Origin: Kingdonia uniflora
Taxonomy: Eukaryota > Streptophyta > Magnoliopsida > Ranunculales > Circaeasteraceae
DNA: 64,000 nucleotides
Assembly: GCA_014058105.1 (NCBI GenBank)
Contig: JACGCM010000440.1
Span: 1,984,001-2,048,000 of the forward strand
Direction of reading: 5' to 3'
Position 1 is the stretch's first letter. Each line of letters starts with the position of its first letter. Both the position numbers and the translations under genes were made by a program. Below are positions 1 to 11,343 of the stretch, one piece after another. Below the pieces are notes generated by a model, which was not told where the DNA came from, ran no database searches, and saw only the letters and a list, made by a program, of their open reading frames with translations.

Positions 1-160
1 GCATCTATACTTAGAATTTTGATGCTTATCAGTCATGGTTATTATGTGCAATTAATCTATGTATTTTTTTTATGCTTATTAATACTTAGACCTTTGAATG
101 TCAGCAATTACTTGAAGCATCTATATTTAGACCTTTGATGCTTATCAGTCATGGTTATTC
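1..160. repeat. Imperfect direct repeat, ~116 bp period
   Basis: A ~43 bp segment beginning GCATCTATA and ending CAGTCATGGTTATT occurs at 1-43 and again at about 117-159 with a few differences. The spacer between the copies is AT-rich. No gene is visible here. The segment may be interior sequence of the transposon whose right end lies at 2649. Confidence 0.6.
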
Positions 161-559
161 ATCAATACATGCATTAGTGCATAAGTCATGGAGTCTTTTG
201 ATATATGAACTTTACTATAATCTTATTGTTATCAAGTCTTAGCCCTTTTTAATCACCTGTTGCAAGAGGGGTGCTCTTAATTATTGCATGGCACAATATC
301 CACCTTTTATCAGTGTTAATGTTAACAATCCCCATCTCAAAAGGTTCCCATTTTTAGTAACAAAAGGTTCTGATAGATTAGTTTGTCCTGAAGATTCCAG
401 TCTGCCACATGAAGGATTTATTATGTGTAGTGTCCTCAACCTCAACATCCTTGAAGGCAAGCTTCATTCTTATGTAACTGATGATTCGCAGGAGGGCATT
501 TTAACTGTTATTTGCATAAATTTTATAACTTATGTAACTGCTATATATACTTGTTTATA

Positions 560-1130
560 AGCTATATATACTTATAAACAATATCTGCAGATGGACTGAA
601 CCTTTGTTAGATGGACTGCATATATTAGATGGACCGAACCAGGTTTATCTGCAATATCTGAAACTCAAAAACTATAGGTTCTATAGGTTTTTATGTGTGC
701 ACTAAAATGTTTCTTTTGGCTTGATGCATTTTTATGCCTAGGTTCTATAGGTTTCTCTTTATAAATGTAGTTTTACTCATATTGCAGCTTCTGCCATTTT
801 TTGTCCATTTTTTTAACAGCTTTGGGGATGTCTTTTCTGTCCATTTTCTGAACAGTCTAGACCAGGTTTTGAGTCTGTTTTCTATACACGGCATATATTA
901 GATGGACTAAACCTTTGTTATCTGCAATATCATCTGGACCAGGTTTATCTGCATATATTAGATATATGGATTAAACCTTTGTTATCTGCATATATTAGAT
1001 GGACTGAATAGTCTAGACCAAGTTTATGCTTGCTTATCTGCAATACCATCTGTCCATTTGTTATCTGCTTATGCTTATGTTGTACAATGCTTATGCTGTT
1101 ATGTCCATCTGTTATAGAGTGCAATGCTTT
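560..1130. repeat. Degenerate tandem repeat array (TTAGATGGAC units)
   Basis: Short units built from ATATTAGATGGAC, GAACCTTTGTTATCTGC and CCAGGTTTATCTGC recur in shuffled order, mainly at 590-660 and 890-1060. The units are imperfect and the array is non-coding; short open frames across it share no family motif. It lies immediately 5' of the decayed Myb/SANT gene, so it may be interior repeat sequence of the same element. Confidence 0.6.
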
Positions 1131-1159
1131 GTCCATTTGCTTTCTGTTTAACTAATTTG

Positions 1160-2092
1160 TCTATTTGTTTAAAATGTGTAGTTATGCTGATACCACTAAC
1201 GATATCACCAAAGAAAGCAGGCTTTTTCAAGCAATATCCACAGTTCAGACTTGACTTTATCATGAAATGTCAAGCATAGATAGACTTGCATAGACTGTCA
1301 GGAACATCTCTAAATACTCTATCTTGGAAGACGGTGAAAGATGAGCTGAATAACATGCAAGATTTTCATGTTTTATAACATAAGGAACTGAAGAACCAAT
1401 GGGATTACTTGAAGAGGCAATAGCAAGTCTGGAGAGGGTTGATAAACTGGACTGGCCATGGATATGATCCTGTATCAGGCACCTTTGATTGACCTGAAGA
1501 AGTTTGGGAAAATATCATTGCGGTAAATAAATGTGAATAATGGCATTGCAATTTTATTATATAACAATTTATGCATGTTTAAACATCTATTTACTCTCTT
1601 GTTTACAGGTGAATTCTGAGGCGAGGAAGTATAAGACTGTTCATCTTCAACATCGAGATTTGTCGTAGAAATTGTTTGAGGGTCTATCTGCCACTGGGGA
1701 TTTTGCATGGTCTTCAGGTATGGCTGTACCCTCCTCCACCCAGCAGTTAGAGTACGTTCCTCTATCTGATGATATGAACGTTGACGATACATAAGTTCCC
1801 CTGAAGATTAGCTGCGGCAGTTCAACCATTGGAACCAACAGAGTTGGTCCAATCTCTAATAACTGTATTCACTGCCCAAGGAGCAAGTTCTACTTTTGCT
1901 AGCAATGACGACCCCAATACTAAAGTTGCGAACATATTGAAGGATATGGTAAGTTCATATGAGATAGATAATACATTATTTTTTAAGAGTTTGAAGTTCT
2001 TGGGAGGAAAAGACTCAAGCAGCTACAGGTTGATGTTTTTGGCGCTTGAGCCAAAGCAGCGTGCAAGTTTCCTTGAAACCATTTTAAGTTGA
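1160..2092 (+). pseudogene. Decayed Myb/SANT-like (LIMYB-type) DNA-binding protein
   Basis: Translation of the + strand from ~1310 gives a recognisable Myb/SANT-like domain: a TWKTVKDELN helix, then KELKNQWDYLKR, a VWRGLI stretch, and the TGxGYDPVSGTFD signature of L10-interacting-MYB-like proteins. A probable GT-AG intron spans about 1523-1609. The next exon continues with NSEARKYKT and SATGDFAWSSG, as the family does. The last exon ends with an open C-terminal segment (1829-2092). At least four in-frame stops interrupt it, two of them in the TAG-for-CAG pattern expected from C-to-T decay. Such proteins occur as host genes and as the second ORF of PIF/Harbinger transposons. The Harbinger-like terminus at 2649 favours a transposon origin. 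Confidence 0.6.
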
Positions 2093-2235
2093 TTGTGTCC
2101 ATATGTTTGCGTATTTGTAATAACTCTTAAGATTTTGATATTTGCCTTCTTTGTATTAACTTCAGACCAATGTTAAAATTATTTGATTTTAGGTATTTAT
2201 GTATTTGTGTTTGTTATATATACAGGTTATTTTCT

Positions 2236-2412
2236 ATGTATTTATGTTTGCTATATATACATGTTCTTTTCTGTGTTTGTTATGTATATGTGGTGTTGAT
2301 GTTGCGCTGACGAAGGAGTTTTTATTCTATGTATTTATGTTTGTTATATATACAAGTTCTTTCCTATGTGTTTGTTATGTATATGTGGTGTTGATGCTGC
2401 GCTGACGAAGGG
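2236..2412. repeat. Two-copy minisatellite, 95 bp period
   Basis: A unit containing TATGTATTTATGTTTG, TATATATACA, GTTCTTT and ending GCGCTGACGAAGG is present twice, with the GTTGATG(T/C)TGCGCTGACG segments 95 bp apart (near 2293 and 2388). A partial third unit precedes them at ~2203. It is non-coding and lies between the decayed Myb/SANT gene and the transposon terminus. Confidence 0.7.
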
Positions 2413-2469
2413 GTGGTGGTAATGGTGGTTTCTTATAAACTGATAGGGTTATTTTGGTCTTTTGCATAT

Positions 2470-2649
2470 TTTAACAAACACCCAGACTCAGACTCAGACT
2501 CAGACCAAAAAACAAACACTCCAAGGCATCCACTCAGCATCCACTCAGCTAGTGAACGCTTCTAAGTGAACTCAGACTCAAACACTCACTTAGACTCAGA
2601 CTCAGATTCAGACTCACTCAGACTTAGAAGCAAAAAAAAGAACGGCCCC
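2470..2649 (-). mobile_element. Right terminus of a Harbinger-like DNA transposon
   Basis: Read on the - strand, the end begins GGGGCCGTTCTTTTTTTTG and is followed by dense subterminal GAGTCTGAGTCTGA motifs, the layout of plant PIF/Harbinger-like ends. A TAA follows at 2650-2652 and would be the 3 bp target duplication. The matching left end is not in the window, so the element extends beyond position 1. It would enclose the Myb/SANT relic, the repeat array and the minisatellite. Assignment to Harbinger rather than hAT rests on end sequence and TAA alone. Confidence 0.5.
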
Positions 2650-2652
2650 TAA

Positions 2653-2774
2653 AATGGTAAACTGGATTTGGTTTTAAGTCGAACCCTAGAAAATAAAATC
2701 ATTCCCGTCAATAGACTCGTGTGTCAGCAACTCTCCACTGGCTGTACGCACACACTATAGATTCTCGAGGCTAA
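2653..2774. other. Short spacer between two transposons
   Basis: About 120 bp of unique-looking sequence separates the right terminus at 2649 from the Harbinger element starting at 2775. It ends in the TAA target duplication (2772-2774). I see no gene. Confidence 0.5.
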
Positions 2775-3042
2775 GAGCATCTTCAGCAGGGTTTGGGTTG
2801 GGTTTGTCAGCCCAAACCCAAATGCCTCACAGCAGCCAAAAATTGGGTTTTGGTTTGATGATGTGGCGTTGTCAGAACCCAACTGGGCGTGAGCTCTTTC
2901 CACAAAAAGAAGAAGTTTGGCGGACTTTTAAATACCACACGGTGTTCTGATTACCGCTTGGATGGCTGAGCTTTATCTTGGCTACTTCTTCTCTCCTCTG
3001 ACCCAATTTTAGAGAAGAGAAGAGAACCTCTAGCAGTCTCCA

Positions 3043-4470
3043 AATGGCAAACTCTAGCACCAGCAATAATAACACCGTCGACCCCATTCTCCCAGATGTC
3101 ACCTTTAACACCATTCTCTCAACACCCATCATCACAATTCACTTTATACATCTGCCATAACTAATCGTAATTCCAATCTCAATTCCAATCACATACCCTA
3201 CTTTCGTTTACCATGTCGTAAGGGGATACCTTCGGAGGATAGTATCAAAATCCTTTTACCCTCTTTCAACTGCAACCTTAGGCGTTTAGTCCATACTATC
3301 AACACTATCTGATCACTCAACCTTAAGGTTTTTAACCTCTAAATTACTTTCAGAACTACCTATTCAATGGTGAATCTACTCAGCATAATCAAAGTGCCAC
3401 AAATACGACAATACCTGTTGAAGCGGTGACGCCCGAGAAAGAAAAAGGAAAAGGAATAAAGAAAAGAGCACCCGCAAAACAAAGACAAAACGTGCAAGTA
3501 CCAGATGATGCTGAGTTTTTGGATGAGACGGATGATGCTGGACTTCATTAGATGGATGTGGACTTTACGTGTCTCGCAAGAGTGTGGGTAACGGCTTCTG
3601 TCCAGACCACGGGGCGCACAAATGGTTTTACTTTCTATTAAAAGGTCAATATTACCTTTAACAGAGACCCCGAGTACCCCACACGACGATCATGTGGGTT
3701 GACCAAATCTCTGTAGTATCTCCTTAATACACAATGTGTTACGTTCTTCGTGGATAGTTGCTCAAGTACAATTTTGACATGAGAGCGGGAAAACTAATGA
3801 AGATCGGGTACGCTCTAATTTGCTTTAACTCAATTTCGTTTATTTTTTTTAGATATACACGTTATTTATTTGTATTTGGTAATTTTGCAAATTGTATGAA
3901 AATGATGCAGACAAGATCTATCAAGGTATGAATGGCGACAATGACTTCAAACACCGTGAAGCGTATAATATTTTAGCACGAGAACCGCTTTGGGCCAACC
4001 TAAAGAATGATGGGTTGAACCATGCGGGGAATGTACCTAGAAATGTCACCATAAGAACATCACACAATTCTTCTTCGGAGAATTTGATCGAATCAAATAA
4101 CCTATCGGAGGATCCCGATGACCCACCTACACCTCAATCTGTTCCCCCAAATTTTTAATTAGATGGTTCATTGTATGAGGGCGCCTTGGATAAGGCTATT
4201 ACATCTAGTAGCGGTATCCAAATAATGATTACAAAGATGAGGTTGGAGAAGAGACAAGCGAAACAAGAAAATAAAAGAAGAAGAACGGAAGCAAATCAAT
4301 AATGGCAAGTAAAAATGGATTTGGAACAAGCAAGAGAAGATCGCAAAATTATGGATAAAGACCTGAGTAATCTTTCTGGATATGTATTACAATACTATTA
4401 GCAAAGGCAAGCTGAGGTCATGGAACGTTTGAACAAGAATGACGGACCAAGTATCGGTTCAGGTTATTAA
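3043..4470 (+). pseudogene. Harbinger ORF1, Myb/NAM-associated accessory protein, broken
   Basis: The ATG at 3043 begins MANSSTSNNN, but stops follow within 120 bases. Later segments are recognisable. A lysine-rich stretch lies near 3450-3500. The block at 3892-4020 (DADKIYQG, FKHREAYNILAREPLWA) matches the ORF1 family often annotated as glutathione S-transferase T3-like or NAM-associated C-terminal domain. It is followed by a charged, coiled-coil-like tail (KRQAKQENKRRRTEANQ) ending near 4470. A probable intron lies about 3810-3890. In this transposon family ORF1 works with the transposase; this copy cannot encode it because of several in-frame stops. Confidence 0.7.
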
Positions 4471-4689
4471 ATGTAATTTAACTTTGCTGAAGAGAGAAGT
4501 TTTCTTTTCAAGAACGTAGTTTACTTTCCAATAATGTATTCATTTGAAGAATTTACTTTGCTATTAAAGAATGAAATCTTTTAAAAACATGTTTATTTAT
4601 GAGAATATTGCGTTAAAACAAATACAAGATTAATGCAATATCAAAAACTTGTTCAATAAGCTTGTACGACAATAAACATTAAATTACAT

Positions 4690-6041
4690 CAAGAACACTC
4701 AGATAATACTTGATTGCGATACTAGAAATGAAAATTTTCTTTACGGCCCACAAATGCTCGATTAGATCATCCTTTAGATCAAAGTGTAGTTCATAACTTC
4801 GAATTCGGTTTATTTTCGTTATCAATGCTTCTATTGTTCTACATTCGAGTACAATAGGTTCTCCTTAGACAGTTTTGGGATCGTCTGGATCGTAGGCTAA
4901 GTATGATGGGATTGAACCACGTTCCTCTTCGATGATCATATTGTGTATTATTACGCACGCCTTCATGACATTATTTAAAACCTTGGGTTTTCACAATTTA
5001 ACCATATTTTTGACAATATTGAACCGTGATTCTAAAATCCCAAACGCCCGTTCTACGTCTTTTCGACAACTTTCTTGTTGTTGAGCAAACAATTTTTATT
5101 TTGCTGTAACTGGATTGGATATGGTTTGGACAAATGTTCTCCATTTGGGCTATATGTCATCCGCTAGGTAATAACCCATATCATAAGCTTTTTCGGTAAT
5201 TATATAATTGCAAGGCAGAGCGATACCATCGGCCAGGTCGGTGAAAAGATGTGATTGTTGCAGAACATTAATATCATTGTCAGCCCCTAGTAACCCAAAA
5301 AAAGTATGCCAAAACCAAAGGTCGTGTGAAACTACCGTATCAAGAATCATAGTCGCCTTGGGGTAACCAATAAATTAACCGCGCCAAACTAAGGGACAAT
5401 TTTTCAATATCCAATGCATACAATCGAGGCTTCCTAACATGTCAGGAAAACCCTGTGACTCTCCTATCGCTTTTAACCTTTCGACGTCGGCTGCGTTTGG
5501 TACTCGAAGATATTCTTCGCCAAAAATTTCTCTAACCACTACACAAAACCTTTCCATACTTAACAGCGTTGTGCTTTCTCCTATTCTCAAATACTCGTCA
5601 AAAAGATCTACCGCGACACCGTAGCTTAGGAAATGTAGTGCTGAGATTATCTTTTTGTACGGTGATAACCTCATAGTTTTTGCGTTGTTAGGTTTTTAGA
5701 CAAAGTAATCATCATGCATAACTACTGCATCGAATATGCGCATAAACATTTCTCTACTCATACGAAAACGTCGTCAAAATTTATCCGGCGTATATGTGCA
5801 CCCCGTGTTGAAGTAGTCCCATATATTACTATAATTCCCCAATTCGTGTTCACTTATTTATCTTATCCTTATGGCCCATGACACTCCTGCGGTGACTCAA
5901 AGTTGCATCATGTACTACTAGGTTCATTACATTTTGGTGCATAATGGCCATTGCCGTCGCACAATCAAACATAAGATAGTCAGAGGAGGACGATACACGT
6001 AGAGTATCATCAATGGATGAAAAGGATAACGAGAAAGACAT
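4690..6041 (-). pseudogene. Harbinger DDE transposase (HARBI1-like nuclease), broken
   Basis: Reading the - strand from the ATG at 6041, the protein follows the plant HARBI1-like transposase family in order. It shows YGVAVDLFDEYLRIGES, FGEEYLRVPN, MLGSLDCMHW (first catalytic Asp), DLWFWHTFFGLLGADNDINVL (second Asp), GYYLADDI, then RKDVERAFGILESRF (catalytic Glu), and HNMIIEEE at the C-terminal side. The three catalytic-region motifs survive. At least six stops and a likely frameshift lie between 5850 and 5690 and again near 5150, 5090, 4985 and 4868. Transposases of this family cut at terminal inverted repeats and target TAA/TTA. The stops make autonomous activity impossible from this copy. 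Confidence 0.85.
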
Positions 6042-6352
6042 TTGAGGCTATGGAGTTGAGAGAATGGTGTTAAAGGTGAATGGGGAACAAACAGAGAGAA
6101 GAGAGAAATATAAAAGGATAAAGGGAAGAAGAACTAGCCATTGCAAGAAATCAGAGCTAGTGGCGGTCTTTTGATTACTACGCAGCATTTTGATTACCGT
6201 GCGGTAATCAAAACACCGCTACAAGCCCATAATGGCTAGTTCCTTTTATGGGTCCTTCCCAACGGCTAATTTTGGCATTCTAACAACCATTTTTGCATCC
6301 CAACGACTATTTATATATATATATATATAGATGTTGGTTAGAAATGCTCTAA

Positions 6353-6852
6353 CAAGAGTCCCTCTAGTTTAACTCAATAATGCCAAGTTTTTCACCTCTA
6401 ACATAGGATTCTTCAGTGGTATTTGGCTGGAATAAAGATTGCGCCCTCGCCGCGTCCTGGAAATATTTTATTGATAATCCACCTCTTCGACAACTCAACT
6501 TTAATCAATTATGGGACCGAGTTCATGTTTAATTTAGGGCCCACACGGAACTTCGATACCCTCCTATAGATTTATATAATAGGTGAAATGTTCTTAAGGT
6601 TAAATGTGATGAGTTTTATGAGATACGGAAGATTATTGATGGATGGGTCAGAGGTGTTCTACTAGCCTATATTTTGCGTGAAGCTAGAGACGAATGGTAT
6701 GAGAAATATAACTAACTGCTCCCGTTCAAGACTCCATACGATATTTTTTACCAAAACTACGTCCCGCCTGATAAGTTTTTGCAAATTTCAAACTTTCCAA
6801 TTATAGATGGGATCCACTGATCCATACTGAATGGTCCGAGTTGAATCCCTAC
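6353..6852. other. Gene-free spacer with one short coding-like stretch
   Basis: About 500 bp between two transposons. Around 6596-6780 the + strand has a coding-like run (VKCDEFYEIRKIIDGW, then LREARDEWYEKYN) interrupted by a stop. It resembles no family I recognise. I can support no start, end or function. Confidence 0.4.
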
Positions 6853-6861
6853 ATCAATCGT

Positions 6862-7815
6862 AGGGGTGGCAATGTAGAGCCAATTACCCGAGCCGAAGTC
6901 ATTTAGGTCGGGTTTGGATCCTCATTTCTACTACCCATTTAAATTCGGGTCTTTTAGGACCCGAACCCGATGGTATAAAACCCGATGGGTATTTCCGGTA
7001 TTTGGGTCGACCCGATTCAAATTTAAAAATCAAAAGTCAAAACCCAAGTTTAACTCAGAAGTAAATTCACATTATTTTTATGCTAGTTTCCCATGGGGCA
7101 TGGGCCCATGGCACTATGGCAGTTTCATACTTTTAGATATGTGCTTGTCATTGCTTACTTAAGCAAGATATTAGATCCTGCTAGTAAAGATGAAATTACC
7201 TTGATATGTATATTTTCTGAGATACTTAAGTGATGCTCCAATATTTCATATACTTTTAGATACTTTTAGTCTAAGATACTTAAGCAAGATATTATGGCAT
7301 TTTCAAAAATTACTTAAGAAAGATACTAGCAATGGCAAAAACGGAACTAGTAAATTGATGGCTGTAAGAATGAGGGAAAATAACAAGTAATCATCATTTC
7401 TTATGTGAATTTAATTTCATCGACTTAAGCAAGATATGTCGATATGATATGTGCTTTATTGGGAATATGTTTTATAAATTATGTTTTAGATATGTGCTTG
7501 TACATTTGTATATAAATTCTTTTAGCTTGTAGGTAAATTTTGAAGCCAAGTCAGAGTATTATTATATGATATATAATTACAAGGTTTTCCATTAAGTGTT
7601 TACCAAACTGATGCAAGAAGTAAGATATGTCAAAGGTCGGACCCGACACTCGAACCCGAACCTGACTAAAAACCCGAAATTTAAATGGATCGGGTTTCGG
7701 ATGGTCTTGTTAGGACCCGAACCCGAGTAGGACCCGAACCGGATATACCCGACTTAAATGGTTATGGGTCCTGAAGTAGGAAGACCCGACCTGAACCCAA
7801 CCCGTTGTCACCCTT
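6862..7815. mobile_element. Non-autonomous inverted-repeat element (hAT- or MULE-like)
   Basis: The left end reads AGGGGTGGCAATG and the right end, on the opposite strand, reads AAGGGTGACAACG, a 13 bp inverted repeat with three mismatches. Subterminal sequence on both sides is rich in GACCCGA/ACCCGAACCCG motifs, typical of plant GGGTGGCAA non-autonomous elements. ATCAATCGT (6853-6861) and ATCAGTCGT (7817-7825) look like an 8-9 bp target duplication with one mismatch, offset by one base on the right. The interior is AT-rich and non-coding. Confidence 0.65.
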
Positions 7816-7829
7816 AATCAGTCGTGAAC

Positions 7830-8090
7830 GATGAATTAAGTTTAATTGTATCTGTTTTGAGTTTCATTTCATGTGTATAACTACTATTTTAAGAATTGTA
7901 ATTGCATTTCCGTTTAAATTTAAAAAAAAATTTATCAATATTTATTGAATATAAAGAAATGGGATATCAGGTCGTACCCGTTATTTATATAGAGAAACAA
8001 AAGTCTACAATAGAAATAGTTTAACACTGATGCACACAATAAAAATATACGTCTACAAGAATACTCATCTCACACCTATATCTACTGAAA
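7830..8090. other. AT-rich spacer, no gene seen
   Basis: This stretch between the inverted-repeat element and the plant-mobile-domain relic is AT-rich. It holds no open frame with family resemblance. Confidence 0.5.
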
Positions 8091-8093
8091 TGG

Positions 8094-10098
8094 GCCAATA
8101 TGATCTCCAGTACCCCGCCCCTTACAGATACTAGCTACCGGCTCCCCTGGTTTGAACGTCATGTCTACGGGTCCCTTGCCTCATCCCCGCACTACCTCCA
8201 AGTGGTAGCGGCACCACCTGTATCGTCGGTGTCCTTCGCAGTTGTAAGTTCTGAACGGGATAAAGAAAATTTATTTAGATTTAGACAAAATAAATATGAC
8301 CTTAAGAAGTAAACATAAATAATTAAATAAATATATAAATTACTTACATGCTGATATAGTTGGTCGTCTATAATGTCATAACCCCTCGTCAGAGCAGAAA
8401 CCTTATCAGTCAATTGCTAGATCGTCTGGGCGTCCCGCGCAGACTCTGCAAGGGCGACTCGCCATATACCATGAGTCGTAGAAGGCAGACATGGGTGACG
8501 GCTCCCTCAAGCAGTAGATGTTGATCGCCTCATGCCTCCCTTTCTACTCCATGTCCCACCTAAGGTCTGGCCCCATCTCCAAGTCGGGTAGAGTAAAGTC
8601 CTGGGATAAGTTATGAACCTCTGCTAATGTAGCCACTATGGGTTTTATACCAGCTTTGAGGACATTGGGTCCGAACATATCTGTACTCCTCATCCTCTAT
8701 AAATCTTTTAACAAGTGTCCAACCTCAATAGTTTGGTTACGCCAGTATGAGTCGTAAGTCTGTCGCTCCTCTTCCATCATAAACTGGTCACAGTCAACGA
8801 AGCCTGACTCTCTTAAAGCCTGCAAATCAACTGGACTAAGATGTGGCGATATATTAGATAGAAGATCCATCGGAATACTCGCATAGCCAGTTAACTGCCT
8901 CTAACATCTATTCTCCAAGTAATACTTGTAGTTTCTATTTGGGACTTGAAATGGCATCGATCCTCTTACGGGACATGTCCGACGCGATACGTACATCATC
9001 TAACTTTAAAACCGCAGATGTACCCCAAGGACGCTAGTTGATCAACTCAATAATCTGGTGATCAATGATGTATCTGGCTATAGTAATCAAGTTCCTTGCC
9101 TAGTCATTTGTTTTCTTCTTGTTCCCCTTCTCCCATGTTTTAAGGCAAGGATACGACGTCATCTTCTGCGTATCACAGACAATAGGGTGACCAACCCCAT
9201 AATACTCAAAGAACCAATATTGCATTTTTGAATAGCATAGGAAATACTTAGAAAATCCATTTAAGACGTTTATTGCAAGATATTTGATTTGTATCTTTGG
9301 AAGAAGTGTTAGTGTACCTCAATAAGTTATGAAAATCCAGTGATGGCACCACCGGTCGTGACTGCAGTATCTATGCCATGGTACAGAGAAGCAAGAATAG
9401 TAGAACCCCAGTCATATGAGGGAGCTTCATCCAAATTGGCCACGGCCTCGAGATATCCAAGCGGGACGGTGTTGTTGGCCGTTTGGAACCATAAATATCC
9501 CATCATGAAAATGATAAAAGCACGAGCCATCGTACTGTCATTAGACCGATCATTTATAATAGTCAAGTATGTTCTCTGATGTGCAATGCTGATGCTTTTA
9601 CTCTTTATATTATTGGATACAATGTAGGGGAACAATTACCTCGCCTCAGATATAATACTCCATCGATCGTCATACGATAATTGTGTAGGAAATTTGCTTA
9701 TTGGCAATGATGTTAGCATTATGAAATCTAATGGAGTGATCCCTATCTCCGCACATGGGAAGAAAAAAGTGTGAGTTGTCGGCCACCAACACTCTGTTAG
9801 CGCCTGAATTAGCCGATTATCAGAATTACCCAATTTGATATCCATAAATCTCCAGAATAATCTTCACCACGGGATCCCTAATTGTCGAAACTACTATAAT
9901 CTCATTCCAAACTTTTATAACAGTAGTGAATATGTCGTGTGGATGCATCGAATCGTGATTCTGCTCATTAGAGCATTTTGTCAAATACTTGATTAACGAA
10001 AATAACAAAGTCACCATTAAACAAAAACTTACTGTGAGATCCTTACTAGTATGATATATATGACTAACGCCGTCTGGGAGTGCGGTAATAAACTGCAT
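8094..10098 (-). pseudogene. Plant mobile domain (PMD/MAIL1-like) gene, degenerate
   Basis: The - strand 9330-9845 shows PMD signatures in order: LIQALTECWWPTTHTFFFPCAEIGIT, a TPLDFIMLTSLPI stretch, then MARAFIIFMMGYLWF, and NLDEAPSYDWGSTILASLYHGID. These correspond to the R-P-E-T-H-T-F and ARAYLLYLLG...YSWGSAVLAxLYR blocks of MAIN-like and serine/threonine-phosphatase-7-long-form-like proteins. An upstream open block runs from 10098. Downstream segments to ~8094 read as coding-like pieces (e.g. 8590-8350) with a probable intron about 8270-8350. Stops and frame changes at 9635, 9325 and 9250-9000 break it. PMDs occur in transposons and in domesticated genes that affect silencing. A Harbinger-like end follows at 10575. 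Confidence 0.6.
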
Positions 10099-10320
10099 CT
10101 GTGGAACTTCATCTTGGGTTGGGTGTGGTAGACCTTGATTTTGTTTTACCTCTTCAAATACAACCCTTTTTTTTCCTTTTCGGAACTCGACCGAGTTACG
10201 GCTTGTTCTGGATTTATTGTCCCTCTAAACTTAGGGAATGTACTGGGGTGTGGGTCTCCCTCTGGCATATCCATTTTATTTTAAAAATGTTGGTAATTTT
10301 TTTCAAGGTTATGGGAAAAA

Positions 10321-10352
10321 TGAGAGAGAGAGAGAGAGAGAGGAGGAGGAGG
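10321..10352. repeat. (AG)n then (AGG)n microsatellite
   Basis: An uninterrupted GA run of about 10 units passes into AGG triplets. It lies upstream (on the - strand) of the PMD relic, within the same presumed mobile segment. Confidence 0.85.
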
Positions 10353-10379
10353 AAACAGTGTGAGAGGGAGTCGAGTTTG

Positions 10380-10575
10380 AGTTGTTTTGTTCAATAAAAC
10401 TAATGGTGGTGTTTTGATTATCTCGTAGTAATAAGAACACCGCGCGGTGTTTTAATTTTAGAAGAAAAAATAAATGTCAGCCAACTACTGGAAGAAACGA
10501 GTTTGAGTTGGGTTGAGTAGGTTTCTGACGTGTGGGCCTTTTGTCAGAACCCACACTTGACTGCTAGAGATGCTC
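10380..10575 (-). mobile_element. Terminus of a second Harbinger-like element
   Basis: Read on the - strand, the end is GAGCATCTCTAGCAGTC, close to the left end of the 2775-6349 element. It is preceded by TAA (10576-10578 on +). The adjoining 200 bp share the GCGGTGTT and GATTAT/GATTAC motifs seen near the ends of that element. The partner end was not found with confidence. The terminus may belong to a transposon that carried the PMD gene or to a truncated relative. Confidence 0.5.
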
Positions 10576-10578
10576 TAA

Positions 10579-11083
10579 CACCCGACCTGAGGCGAATTAG
10601 AAGTCGGACGTGTACTATGGTATTTTTTAAACTCTAGTTAAACCTATATAAATGCACAACCTACATAGTTCAACAAGAAAATGTTGGTTCCCATAGTCGG
10701 GGTAGTTCATATTAGTAATTCCCTGTGCGATTCCAAAATGTGGACTTGCTAACTACACGTGACGTTAGTTTAGTAAAGGATTAAAGATGGTCTCTCTCAA
10801 CCGCGGTAAAGATGATCTAGACTCCTAAGATGGGAAATTCCGATTACTAGTTTTCAAGAATGCCACGTGCCATGTACTTTATAAGGGGTAAGCCTACCCC
10901 TTAACACATAACGGGTGACAAAAGTATTTTTGATTAGTTATAGGGTCCCATAGTTTGATGGGTCTAACATTATTTTGTTACCCAACGTGAACATCATCAT
11001 TGATTTACCACTTGAGAGTAGTTTACACAGGCATCAATAGTAACAATAACAGTAGTACCTTTAATGTATTCTTTAACAAAAAT
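10579..11083. other. Gene-free sequence beside a copia LTR
   Basis: About 500 bp without a recognisable gene or open frame. It contains a CCACGTGCC motif near 10863 but nothing that would assign a promoter to a gene. Confidence 0.4.
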
Positions 11084-11343
11084 TGCATAATATAATCTTT
11101 TATAATACTTAGTCAATATGAGATAACATATAGAGAGAAGTAGAGAGATTCTATTAAGGCTCCAAAAGGCCAAATATCATTAGCTTCATTAGTTACATAG
11201 TAGGGGAGTCTCCCTATATGTATAGTGAAGACTCATAGGTCTCTTTCTCTCTCTCTCCCTAAACCGAACCTTAGGGGGTTAGAAGTTGGTGGTAGCCCAA
11301 CCCACTCTACCGTGGAGGACCCACCAAACTGCGGACTATAACA
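11084..11343 (-). repeat. 3' LTR of copia element 1
   Basis: On the - strand the segment begins TGTTATAGTCCGCAGTTTGG at 11343 and ends ...TATTATGCA near 11084. It matches two other copies in the window (38329-38559 and 41634-41844), which defines it as a short copia LTR. It lies directly downstream of the - strand copia pol tail, so it is the 3' LTR. The inner boundary is supported by the TG start; the outer boundary is an estimate. Confidence 0.65.

Larger units (their letters stand above)
2775..6349. mobile_element. PIF/Harbinger element with both ends and TAA duplications
   Basis: The left end reads GAGCATCTTCAGCAGG and the right end, on the other strand, reads GAGCATTTCTAACCAAC. Both are flanked directly by TAA (2772-2774 and 6350-6352), the 3 bp target duplication of the PIF/Harbinger superfamily. 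Inside are the two expected genes in convergent orientation: a + strand Myb/NAM-associated ORF1 and a - strand DDE transposase. Both carry stops, so this copy is dead, yet the transposase keeps all three catalytic-region motifs. GATTAC...GCGGT sequences recur near both ends (2945 and 6190-6216). A TA microsatellite lies at ~6312-6329. Confidence 0.85.

Noticed and set aside
288..560. 90-residue open frame near the left edge
   Set aside because: No domain, no splice context and no family resemblance; it sits beside repeat sequence inside a presumed transposon.
560..1130. CRISPR-like repeat array
   Set aside because: Units are degenerate, spacing is irregular and the genome is a plant; it is an ordinary decayed tandem repeat.
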